Part shown: one piece after another, positions 1 to 8,600 of the stretch | How positions within the stretch are numbered: the stretch's first letter is position 1 | Layout: each line of letters begins with the position of its first letter | From: Paenibacillus xylanexedens | GTDB lineage: Bacteria; Bacillota; Bacilli; Paenibacillales; Paenibacillaceae | NCBI RefSeq assembly: GCF_007676705.1 | Contig: NZ_VEBF01000004.1 | Coordinates: 294,190 to 358,189 of the forward strand | Length of the DNA: 64,000 nt | Direction of reading: 5' to 3' | Translations under genes and position numbers: made by a program | The notes under the pieces: model-generated | Seen by the model: the letters and a program-made list of their open reading frames with translations, nothing else | The model's database searches: none | What the model was told of the DNA's origin: nothing

Positions 1-2
1 AA

Positions 3-590
3 ACCAACCTGTCCGTCAAGCTGGATTGGGCGAGGGAGTTAGATGCGAATAAAGCCGCCTTTTGGGCGACGTATCATCCTCGCGAGACAAAAGAGGATTC
101 TTTTGTAAAACAATGTCTGACCTTGCGTCAGATGGGGCTTGCTTTTAGTGTTGGTACAGTGGGACTCCGCAGTGCATTCCCCGCCATCGAATCCATGAGA
201 CAGGCTTTACCGGATGATGTGTACATGTGGGTTAATGCATTTAAAGATCGGCCGAAGTATTATACGCCGGAAGAGATTCAGTTTTTACGTGGGCTTGATC
301 CGCTTTTTGAAGGCAATCTGCAGGACTATGAGAGTTTGGGCAAGCGATGTGCTGCCGGTTCGGAAGTATTTTATGTACAAGGGTCAGGGCATGTGAAGAG
401 GTGCTACAAGGATCGCCGGATCATTGGGCATTTGTATCGTGATGGTTTGCAGGCTTTGTCTGCGGATCGGCCATGTCGCATGAAAAAGTGTGGCTGTTAC
501 ATTGGTTATATCCATATGGAGGATTCTCCTTTCAGGGATACGTTTGGCAGTGGGCTGCTTGAACGAAATCCAGTATTAATCAACCGATAA
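3..590 (+). CDS. STM4011-family radical SAM protein, C-terminal part (5' end outside window)
   Basis: The frame is open from base 3, so the ATG at 123 is internal and the N-terminal part, including the radical SAM CxxxCxxC cluster, lies left of the window. What remains (about 195 residues) reads TNLS...FWATYHP...FSVGTVGLR...PDDVYMWVNAFK...YYT and ends with a cysteine-rich KKCGCYIGYIH motif and LLER. I recognise this pattern from the STM4011 family, radical SAM proteins of unknown function usually encoded beside other STM401x-type genes. It ends 91 bases before the end of the convergent asnB, with a two-way terminator between. The reaction is unknown. The tail cysteines (C-x-C and the single Cys near residue 97 of the visible part) could bind a second cluster; that is inference. 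Confidence 0.75.
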   Translation, partial: TNLSVKLDWARELDANKAAFWATYHPRETKEDSFVKQCLTLRQMGLAFSVGTVGLRSAFPAIESMRQALPDDVYMWVNAFKDRPKYYTPEEIQFLRGLDPLFEGNLQDYESLGKRCAAGSEVFYVQGSGHVKRCYKDRRIIGHLYRDGLQALSADRPCRMKKCGCYIGYIHMEDSPFRDTFGSGLLERNPVLINR

Positions 591-615
591 AGATTGATCG
601 GTGTAGAAACAATAG

Positions 616-662
616 GACGTTTGGTGAACAACAGTTACGCTGTTCACCAAACGTCTTTTTTA
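616..662. terminator. Bidirectional terminator between the radical SAM gene and asnB
   Basis: A perfect 15-bp stem (616-630 with 641-655) closes a 10-nt loop. It is followed by seven T on the plus strand, with an A-rich flank on the other side. It sits between two converging genes. Confidence 0.85.
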
Positions 663-681
663 TGAATGATAAATGGTCATT

Positions 682-2526
682 CTAACGAATGGCAACTTTA
701 TATGTCCGTAACCAAGTGTTGATCTGAGTCAGATATGCAAATAACTGCGGACCTGACATTAACTGTCCGAACCAGGGAAGATTGGAAGCTGCATCGGGCG
801 AAGATGCAAGATTACGGATCTGAGCTTTGTCGATCAAAGGCAAAATAGGGGATGTGGGATCATCCAGGATATCAAGTACCTGTTGTTTGACCGCAGCCAG
901 GTATTGTGGATTATGTGTTTTCGGGTATGGACTCTTTTTGCGGTATAACACATCGTCAGGCAGGACACCTTCGAGTGCTTTACGCAGAATGCCTTTTTCC
1001 CGTCCGCCCGTTATTTTCATTTCCCAAGGGATGTTAAACACATATTGGATCAGACGGTGGTCACAGTAAGGTACACGTACTTCCAATCCTGCCCCCATAC
1101 TCATCCGGTCTTTGCGATCGAGAAGAGTAGGCATGAAACGTGTGATATTCAGGTAAGACATCACCCGCATTTGTGCAGCTTTGCCCGTTTCCCCATCCAA
1201 AAGAGGTACTTCAGCTACGGCATCAGAATAGCGGTCTGCGAGATAGTCGAGTGGCCGAATCCATTCCCGAATGTCCGGGGATAACAAGGCTGCTCGCATA
1301 TCAGGCGCTACAGACCAAGGAAACGTACCGGAGTTCAGCATATCTTCCCGATGGAACCAAGGGTAGCCGCCAAACACTTCGTCCGCCGCTTCGCCTGAAA
1401 TGGCAACCGTGGCTCCTTTTTTGATTTCCTTACAGAACAGATAGAGCGAGGAGTCCACATCCGCCATGCCGGGCAGATCCCGCACAAGCATAGCCTGTGT
1501 CAGTGCATGAACCAGTTCTCCGTTTTCGATCTCAATCCAGTGATGATCGGTCTTGAGTTCATCTACCATTCGCTTAATCCACGGTCCATCTGCTCCCGGC
1601 TGGAAGGAATGGGCCTGGAAATGCTTGGCGTTATCTACATAATCGACAGAATACGTACTGACTTGGCCTTGCCCCGTCCGGTTATAATAATCCACGGCTA
1701 ATGCAGACAAGGCACTGGAATCCAGTCCTCCTGATAAAAGTGAGCAGACAGGAACGTCTGATGCCAACTGGCGCTCCAGTGTATCTTGCAAGAGGGTTCG
1801 CACTTCGGCGGCCGTCTCTTCCAGGTTATGTTCGTGATTGTGGCTTTCCAGTTTCCAGTAGGCATAGGTACGAATTCCGTTTCGGTTGTAGATTAGCGCG
1901 TGCGCAGGCTTGAGTTCGCTCAGTGAAGAATACACCCCGTGTCCGGGTGTCCGGGCGGGCCCTACAATGAAGACTTCGGCTAATCCTTCCGGGCCAACAG
2001 CAGCTTCCACATCCGGATGAATGAGCAGTGCTTTGGGCTCTGAGCCGAATACGAGGGTGTCTTTTGCATTACTGTAGAACAGAGGTTTCACGCCAAGGCG
2101 ATCCCGTGCGATAAAAACCTGTTCACGTCCCCCATCCCAAATGGCAAAAGCAAAAATACCGTTAAACCGGTCAACGCATGCCGGTCCCCACTCGATATAA
2201 GAGGCGAGCAACACTTCCGTATCACATTGCGTACGGAACTGATGCCCCCGCTGGAGCAATTCCTTTTTCAACTCGGGTGCATTGTATAGTTCTCCGTTAT
2301 ACACGACGGTATAGGAGGTATCTCCTTGTAACGCATGCATGGGCTGTGCCCCGTTCTCGGGGTCCATCACACTAAGACGCCGATGTCCAAAGGCACAAGG
2401 ATTGGAGATCCATGTACCTGAAGCGTCGGGCCCCCGGTTCGACAAGCTGTCCGTCATCCGGACCAGCAGCTCTGATTCCTGGGTCAAATCCCGATTCCAC
2501 TGTATGAAGCCGGTAATACCGCACAT
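682..2526 (-). CDS. asnB: Asparagine synthase (glutamine-hydrolysing)
   Basis: This makes asparagine from aspartate, ATP and glutamine. The protein begins MCGITGF, so Cys2 becomes the N-terminal nucleophile of a class II glutaminase domain (about residues 1-200, with RGPD near 31 and YNGELYN near 76). The synthetase domain carries the ATP-pyrophosphatase loop SGGLDSS at 265-271. At 614 residues it matches the usual AsnB length. The start has AAAGGATG a few bases upstream. It reads leftward, alone, with its own terminator. B. subtilis has three paralogues (asnB, asnH, asnO); the sequence alone does not say whether this copy is the housekeeping or the sporulation form. Function is confident, exact paralogue less so. 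Confidence 0.93.
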   Translation of the reverse strand: MCGITGFIQWNRDLTQESELLVRMTDSLSNRGPDASGTWISNPCAFGHRRLSVMDPENGAQPMHALQGDTSYTVVYNGELYNAPELKKELLQRGHQFRTQCDTEVLLASYIEWGPACVDRFNGIFAFAIWDGGREQVFIARDRLGVKPLFYSNAKDTLVFGSEPKALLIHPDVEAAVGPEGLAEVFIVGPARTPGHGVYSSLSELKPAHALIYNRNGIRTYAYWKLESHNHEHNLEETAAEVRTLLQDTLERQLASDVPVCSLLSGGLDSSALSALAVDYYNRTGQGQVSTYSVDYVDNAKHFQAHSFQPGADGPWIKRMVDELKTDHHWIEIENGELVHALTQAMLVRDLPGMADVDSSLYLFCKEIKKGATVAISGEAADEVFGGYPWFHREDMLNSGTFPWSVAPDMRAALLSPDIREWIRPLDYLADRYSDAVAEVPLLDGETGKAAQMRVMSYLNITRFMPTLLDRKDRMSMGAGLEVRVPYCDHRLIQYVFNIPWEMKITGGREKGILRKALEGVLPDDVLYRKKSPYPKTHNPQYLAAVKQQVLDILDDPTSPILPLIDKAQIRNLASSPDAASNLPWFGQLMSGPQLFAYLTQINTWLRTYKVAIR

Positions 2527-2719
2527 GGTTGTTCATCCTTTCTTGGTCGAGTCATTCTTCCGTATGGCTGCTTGAATCAATGACAGCCAGCAAATGTTGT
2601 CTTTTTCGTCAGAAGTCGTAACAAATATATGCCGAAAGCAGGCATAAAATGTCTGTCCTCTTCGGAAACTAGTTCTAGGGACAACGGCCTTAACATGCCT
2701 GTGAAGGAGAGAACATGCA

Positions 2720-3019
2720 ATGGACAGTATGAAGTATTATGTGTCTGTCATGGGCCGCTCCGTTATTCCGGATCCGTCTGTAACATCGTATGAATGGATC
2801 ATTCAGGCAACACCACAGGAAGCGGAGCAATTACTGGGACTGCTCAATCTCATGCAGGAAAAGGAGGAAGAGGCCTTTCCTGGCATGGTATTCCCATGGC
2901 CGGATACACCGGAGGAGTCCGTAAACCGGGCGTATGAAACGGTATTACAACAGGTGTATCGGGAGATTTATCGATTGGGCACACCAGAGACGCGATACCA
3001 GATTGAACAAAGTACATGA
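2720..3019 (+). CDS. Small unknown protein, 99 residues
   Basis: I do not recognise this protein. It is short, acidic and rich in Glu and Gln, with no signal peptide or membrane segment. A predicted helix containing QEAEQLLGLLNLMQEKEEE is followed by a proline-rich turn and a second helix. A good ribosome-binding site (GAAGGAGAG) lies about 9 bases before the ATG. The next small gene starts 30 bases downstream in the same direction and the pair ends at one terminator, so the two are probably co-transcribed. Coding is supported by the ribosome site and the operon layout; a role is not. Confidence 0.7.
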   Translation: MDSMKYYVSVMGRSVIPDPSVTSYEWIIQATPQEAEQLLGLLNLMQEKEEEAFPGMVFPWPDTPEESVNRAYETVLQQVYREIYRLGTPETRYQIEQST

Positions 3020-3049
3020 TAAGCACAAAGGAAAAGGAGCGCGATACGA

Positions 3050-3406
3050 ATGTATGCCATTCAAGATGCCAAAATACGCAGATTAACTGAGGTAGATGGG
3101 TTGTCCTGTGCAGAGGTTGAAGTGCAGCCTGGAAATGCCGGAGACCCGTCATTACTTGTATACGTGGCCTCCACTCAGCCCGGAAATTCGCTGGAAGTTG
3201 TTCGAATTGTACGTAATCACTCCGATTCGGCGATCGACTGGTATAACAATAATATGCATACCGCATTTGAAGAGGCGACAGAAACCGCCTTTGAGAACAG
3301 CGAAGGCATTACTGCCGAAGAAGATAAAGCTCGGTTTCAAAGTGAACTGTTTGCCTTTGGTTTGCTTGGTCCAACACTTCAGCGCTATCTGATTGGGCAG
3401 GCTTAA
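3050..3406 (+). CDS. Small unknown protein, 118 residues
   Basis: I do not recognise this family. The protein starts MYAIQDAKIRRLTEVDG and looks like a soluble alpha/beta fold: a strand-rich first half (SLLVYVAST, LEVVRIVR) and a helical, acidic second half (AFEEATETAFEN, EEDKARFQSELFAFGLL). There is no signal peptide and no cysteine pair. GGAGCG precedes the start at a usable distance. It is the second gene of a two-gene unit with the preceding 99-residue protein and is followed by a strong terminator. Confidence 0.72.
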   Translation: MYAIQDAKIRRLTEVDGLSCAEVEVQPGNAGDPSLLVYVASTQPGNSLEVVRIVRNHSDSAIDWYNNNMHTAFEEATETAFENSEGITAEEDKARFQSELFAFGLLGPTLQRYLIGQA

Positions 3407-3511
3407 CAGGGAAGGCACCTGCAACAACATGTGGTGATTGCGGGATAGGAGTTAGACGTTGAACTGTACAGCGTACACATTGACCTTCTTCTATAATGCA
3501 CCTGTAACTAG

Positions 3512-3545
3512 AAAACCCCGCCGTTGTTGAACGGCGGGGTTTGTT
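3512..3545. terminator. Terminator after the two small genes
   Basis: An AAAACCCCGCCG stem pairs with CGGCGGGGTTT around a short loop. The A and T flanks let it work in both directions, which fits its place between the small-gene pair and the convergent DUF4870 gene. Confidence 0.88.
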
Positions 3546-3575
3546 ATGCGAGGTCAGATCCAGGTGGAGAGGTAA

Positions 3576-3869
3576 TCAAGCATACTCCCGAAGCACTTGA
3601 ATTCCTTTGACCACGTTATAAACAAAGCTTAATCCGTAGATCACAAAGAATAGGATGACAAACCCGACGGCAGAGCCCAGGCTATGCGCTGTCACGAAGA
3701 AATAAAATAGCGGAATGGCAGCGAGAAACGGGAATACATGTGAGAATAAGGCGCGTTTGGCATGTCCTTCAATGTAAGCATCCTTGGTAACAATCCATAT
3801 AATGATCGGAAACAGGAACGGGGCAAAGAAAATGCTGAAATAGGATAGGGCTGATAAAAGTTGTCTCAT
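3576..3869 (-). CDS. DUF4870-type small membrane protein
   Basis: This hydrophobic protein of about 97 residues has three likely membrane helices (LLSALSYFSIFFAPFLFPII, then the VFPFLAAIPLFYFFV and VGFVILFFVIYGLSF regions). A charged GHAKRALFSH stretch lies between the first two, as is typical of DUF4870 proteins. The function of that family is not established. I chose the ATG at 3869 rather than the one six codons upstream (3887), because GGAGAG lies 8 bases before 3869 and nothing comparable precedes 3887. It is a single gene, with a tRNA gene diverging beyond it. Confidence 0.82.
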   Translation of the reverse strand: MRQLLSALSYFSIFFAPFLFPIIIWIVTKDAYIEGHAKRALFSHVFPFLAAIPLFYFFVTAHSLGSAVGFVILFFVIYGLSFVYNVVKGIQVLREYA

Positions 3870-4088
3870 GACGATTCTCTCCTTCAATGGAACATTGAAA
3901 TGTATGTATGCAAAAGATTACCCAGCAATCCTGACATTGAAAATGTCTGATGTTAATCCTGCTCAAGTAGTACCCATCTCCTCAATATAGCCCGGTTCAA
4001 GCTATCATATTCCGAAGGGTACTGGAGTATGAAAATAACACGGAAAAGTACAGTTATAAGTGTAATTATTAATTTTTTTATAAAACTA

Positions 4089-4116
4089 TTGAAAAATATA
4101 GAAAACAGAGTATAAT
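4089..4116 (+). promoter_or_regulatory. Sigma-A promoter of the left tRNA-Arg
   Basis: TTGAAA (4089-4094), a 16-nt spacer and a perfect TATAAT (4111-4116) lie 33 bases before the tRNA. Confidence 0.8.
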
Positions 4117-4149
4117 AAGAACCGCGCCGAAAATTTATTATACATATTT

Positions 4150-4223
<74 letters not shown>

Positions 4224-4401
4224 TAAAAAAGAAAACTTCCTTCGGGAAGTTTTTTTGCGTTCAAGGGAAGAGAACCCCAACGGTTCGTCGAAGCATTCGC
4301 TTCGTTAGCACTACTTCGCAGTCTCGACTGGAAGGAGAGTATCCCTCCTGGGACGTAAAAAGAAAACTTCCTTCGGGAAGTTTTTTTGCGTTCAGGGGAA
4401 G
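4224..4401 (+). repeat. tRNA-linked tandem repeat, left array (one full unit and a partial second)
   Basis: After the tRNA come a terminator (AAAACTTCC paired with GGAAGTTTT) and a spacer of about 85 nt with small hairpins (CGAAGC/GCTTCG and others). Then the last 16 bases of the tRNA gene region recur exactly (ATCCCTCCTGGGACGT at 4341-4356), followed by a second copy of the same terminator (4363-4387). The period is 132 bp. From 4150 to 4356 the sequence matches the reverse complement of the right-hand array with about four differences by eye. I see no protein-coding gene here, and short open frames across the repeat look accidental. Confidence 0.9.
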
Positions 4402-4506
4402 CCTTCTATTGGTTTTTCCTATAAACAATATAGAATCTATATATTTAAATAATAAACAATTCTGTGTCACAATGAGGATATTAACAATGAAAGCGACGGT
4501 GGTTCC

Positions 4507-5280
4507 ATGAAATCATTAAATCAGTGGCAGGCAGAAGAATATGACAACAAGCTGGCTTTTGTGTCCGGATACGGCAAAAACCTGATCTCCTGGCTTCAAC
4601 CCCAAAAAGGGGAATACATCCTTGATCTGGGTTGCGGGACGGGGGATTTGACGTATGAAATTTCTCTGACCGAAGCTGAGGTTATTGGCATGGATGCATC
4701 GCCGGATATGATTCGCCGTGCGAGAGAGAAATTCCCTGAACTTAAGTTCGTGGAAGGAGACGGTCATCAGTTTGAGACGAATAGACCATATGATGCCGTC
4801 TTCTCCAATGCAGCCCTGCACTGGATGCGAAGTCCACGACTAGTAGTGGATAGCATATGGAAATCTTTGAAGCCCGGAGGGCGTTTTGTAGCAGAATTCG
4901 GCAGTAAAGGGAACGTGCAGATCATTGTGAATGCACTAGAGGAGGTATTGGAACGCAACACGGGGATTCGTGCATCAGAACGCAATCCGTGGTATTTTCC
5001 TTCGATCGGAGAATACAGCAATATCTTGGAACAAAGTGGATTTGTGGTGCGACAGGCCTATCACTACGACCGTCCTACCAGACTTGAAGATGGTGAGCAA
5101 GGTATAGTAGGCTGGTTGGCTCATTTTGGAGGCGACTATTTTGCAGGTTTTAGTCCTGATGAGATACAACAATTGTGTCAGGAAACCAGTCGGATTGTGA
5201 TGCCTCACCTCTGGAAAGATGATGCGATATATGCTGATTACAAACGTTTGCGTATTGAAGCTGTAAAGCCAGAAAATTAA
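4507..5280 (+). CDS. Class I SAM-dependent methyltransferase
   Basis: At 257 residues it has a Rossmann-type methyltransferase fold: motif I LDLGCGTG (about 40-47), an acidic SAM-ribose motif VIGMDAS, motif II-like EGDGHQF, and YDAVFSNAALHWM in the region that often holds substrate-side residues. The layout resembles trans-aconitate methyltransferase (Tam)-like enzymes, but the substrate cannot be told from sequence. The ribosome-binding site is weak (GGTGG). The gene is transcribed alone, inside the segment bounded by the inverted tRNA copies, and is followed by a terminator. Confidence 0.85.
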   Translation: MKSLNQWQAEEYDNKLAFVSGYGKNLISWLQPQKGEYILDLGCGTGDLTYEISLTEAEVIGMDASPDMIRRAREKFPELKFVEGDGHQFETNRPYDAVFSNAALHWMRSPRLVVDSIWKSLKPGGRFVAEFGSKGNVQIIVNALEEVLERNTGIRASERNPWYFPSIGEYSNILEQSGFVVRQAYHYDRPTRLEDGEQGIVGWLAHFGGDYFAGFSPDEIQQLCQETSRIVMPHLWKDDAIYADYKRLRIEAVKPEN

Positions 5281-5350
5281 AATTTCATATTATTTAATCT
5301 CTGTTAAAGGAATTACGGTGATCTTTTATACAATAACCATCCTTCAAATT

Positions 5351-5396
5351 AAGACCAGGAGTCTCTTGCTAATAAAGAGGGTATGGTCTTTTTTTT
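5351..5396 (+). terminator. Terminator after the methyltransferase
   Basis: AAGACCA pairs with TGGTCTT, with a further CTCTT/AAGAG inner stem, followed by about eight T. Confidence 0.8.
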
Positions 5397-5428
5397 GCAT
5401 TATTTTAAAAATAAAATATTCAAACGAC

Positions 5429-5533
5429 AAATAATTACAAATCGAAATTTTTATCATACTCAAGACCCATATAAGTAATTTCTATATCATATTTGTAATT
5501 ATTTAGAAGGAAAATGTGGTATTTTGATAGAAT
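5429..5533 (+). promoter_or_regulatory. Inverted repeat and extended -10 element upstream of the subtilase
   Basis: AAATAATTACAAAT (5429-5442) and ATTTGTAATTATTT (5491-5504) form a perfect 14-bp inverted repeat with 48 bases between the arms. Downstream lies an extended -10, TGATAGAAT (5525-5533), without a clear -35. The DNA here is very AT-rich. The dyad may be a pair of operator half-sites or fold into a leader hairpin; neither can be shown from sequence. Nothing else stands out between 5281 and the start of the protease. Confidence 0.45.
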
Positions 5534-5658
5534 AATTTACCAAGGGTCAATCATCTTGCAGATAGGCGGTGAAATTGGAGCAGGTATTGCAGTACTTGCG
5601 AACAGCAGGAACCCATCATTTGGTGAGGTACTCACATTCAAAAAGGAGGGGCATAGCC

Positions 5659-8600
5659 TTGAGTAAACGATTGATATCCACGTTATTAAGTGTTCTGATG
5701 GTCTTTTCCATTATCCTCCCAGCGGCTGGAGCCGCTCCCGCAGATTCAGCTATTCAACTTGAGAACATACCGAGTACGGCCGAAGCAAAACAATGGAGAG
5801 AGATTCTTGCAGGGCGAGAAGCAAAACTTGCCGCAGATCCATTTTTGGATAAAAGCTTGGAAGGCTTGGGTGGAGAAAACACCCGAGTTATCGTTGAACT
5901 TTCCAATAAACCTGTTGCAGTAGCGCAAGGCGAATCAACCCTCTCAGGCAAATCTTTTACCTCCTCTATGGAAACAAAGGCTGTGACTCAAGTTGAGCAA
6001 CAACAACAGTCATTTGTACATAGCCTCACTCAGAAGAAAATCAAACATGAAGTATTGGAAGAATATGCATATGCCCTGAATGGTGTAGCGATTGAGCTTA
6101 AAGGAAACCAAGTGGGACAATTGCTTCAAATACCTGGCGTGGTCAGCGTATATCCTGACCTTGAAGTTACCATAGCGCCTGAGACAGATGAAGTGAATCC
6201 GTACATGAAAGACACAGCGCCTTTTATTGGTGCACCTGAAGTATGGGATTTGGGTTACAAAGGAAATGGCATTAAAGTCGGCGTCATTGATACAGGCATT
6301 GACTACGAACATCCTAATTTGCAAGAAGCCTACAAAGGTGGATGGGATTTTGTTGGAAACGACAATGATCCTTATGAAACAACATATCAAGAATGGAAAG
6401 GATCGGGCGAGCCTGAGCTTAACGAGCTTGGAAGCCCCTATTACACATCTCACGGTACGCACGTAGCGGGTACCGTTGCTGCTCGCGAAGCGGGGGACTA
6501 CGGTATTGTTGGTGTTGCTCCTGAAGCAGATATCTATGCTTATCGTGTACTTGGACCGTATGGTAGTGGTCAAACCTCATGGGTACTCGGCGGAATTGAT
6601 CGTTCTGTTCAAGATGGCATGGATGTAATCAATCTCTCGTTAGGTAACGCCGCCAACGACCCGAGTTATATCACTTCGGTTGCCCTTAACAATGCCATGC
6701 TGTCTGGCGTGACAGCGGTTGTGGCAAGTGGTAACAGTGGACCCAACCGTTATACACTCGGTTCTCCAGGTGCGTCTGCAATGGCTATTACGGTAGGTAA
6801 CTCTACAGGACCTAGCCAGCTTATTACAGCTGATACTCACTTCTGGATTGGTGAGGAAGGCGAAGAGACACAACCTGAACAACAACCGGTGCCAGAGGTT
6901 GAACAATCTCCTGAACTGGGGACAGCACCTGGAACGGAAACACCAGAAGTTTCAGACCAAGGTGTACCCGCAACTGCTGATGAGGAAAGTGCAGCAGCTG
7001 TGGAGGACGCGGTTTCTGATGAAACTTTAGTTGCTGGATCAGAACAAGATGGAATTACAGCTGAAACGCCTGTCGACGCTGAAGTTCCGAATGTAGAAGA
7101 AGCTACAACGGGAGAAAATACTCCATCTGCATCACCTTCTGCACCAGTTGAAGCTTCTCCTGAAGCTACCCCTGTGGAAGAAGAGTCTGTAATTGCTCCG
7201 ACTGAAGCTCCGCTGGCTATTACAGAGTCGGTCTACCGTCTGGATCTGATGGGCTGGAGCCTGTCGGCAGACCCTGAAACTGTTTTGACAGAGAAATATG
7301 AGCTTGAATATGCAGCACTGGGTAAGCCAACTGATTTCGAAGGCAAGGATTTTACGGGTAAAGTCGCATTCGTACAGCGTGGTGAACTCGCATTTGTAGA
7401 GAAAATCGCCAATGCCAAAGCGGCCGGAGCCGTAGCTGTTATTGTATATAACAACATTCCGGGTCCAATCGGTGTAAGTCTGGGCGATAACTTTGAACTC
7501 ATTCCGACACTGAGTATGTCCAAGGAAGATGGAGATGTGATCAAAGCTGAGCTGGACGCAGGACAAGCCGTTGAAGTGAGCTTTAGTGATTTTGAACGTG
7601 CTCAAACTCCGGGCGATGAAATGAATTCATCCAGTTCACGTGGACCTGCAAAGGTAACGCTGGACATCAAACCGGATATTGTTGCACCAGGTACAAGCAT
7701 TTTGTCTACGATTCCTGCCTACGGCAAGGATGAGCCAGATGCAGATTATGCACAAGCGTATGATCGTAAATCAGGTACAAGTATGGCTACACCTCATGTA
7801 GCAGGTTTGATTGCGTTGCTGATCGAGAAGCATCCGGACTGGACGCCATTTGATATCAAAGTTGCGCTCATGAACAATAGCAAAGTGCTGGATACGACCA
7901 AGTTTGATGTATTCGATCAGGGTGCAGGCCGTATTCAGGCTGTGAACACCATCGACCCTGCTGCTTTTGTCAAAGTGCTTGATGTTACTCAATACACGGA
8001 GAGTGGCGCAGTTGTAGAAAAGGAAAATATCACCGGAAGCATCAACTACGGTAATTTCTTGAGTACAGATGAAAAGACGATTACCAAAACGATCAAAGTT
8101 GAAGCGCTGAATGGTAGCGGTGGAGATTACACCGTAAATGTGAATCCGACTCGTAATGTCGCTGGTGTATCCGTTGCCGTAGACAAGAGTTCATTCACTT
8201 TGAATGGTGAGGAAGAACTTGCAGTGACAATCACCGTGCCCCGTGGGGTTACAGCGGTTACAGAAGCTCAGGGATACATTGAGTTGTCGAACGGAACCAA
8301 CACCTCTACGGTGCCATATGTTGCTCATTTCAACGTTACGTTGACTGGCGTTAAATATATTGAGACGGTAAAAGGTACTGAAAAAAATCCATTCCACTAT
8401 CCATTGAAGGCTGATGGTACATTGGATACGCTGAATGTTGCGATGGAATTCTATAATCCGATGACTTTCGCCCTGATTGAGATTTATGATGGTCTTAACC
8501 CTGAAGGTGGATACTACCAGGATGGATACATTGGCTCCATTTTTGGTAACTATTTTAATTTCAATGCAAATGCAAGATATAACCTTGCTTGGGACGGCAC

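Noticed and set aside
5569..5658. GTG 5569 as the start of the subtilase
   Set aside because: It lacks a ribosome site and would put 30 residues before a complete signal peptide that starts at TTG 5659 behind AAAAGGAGGGG.
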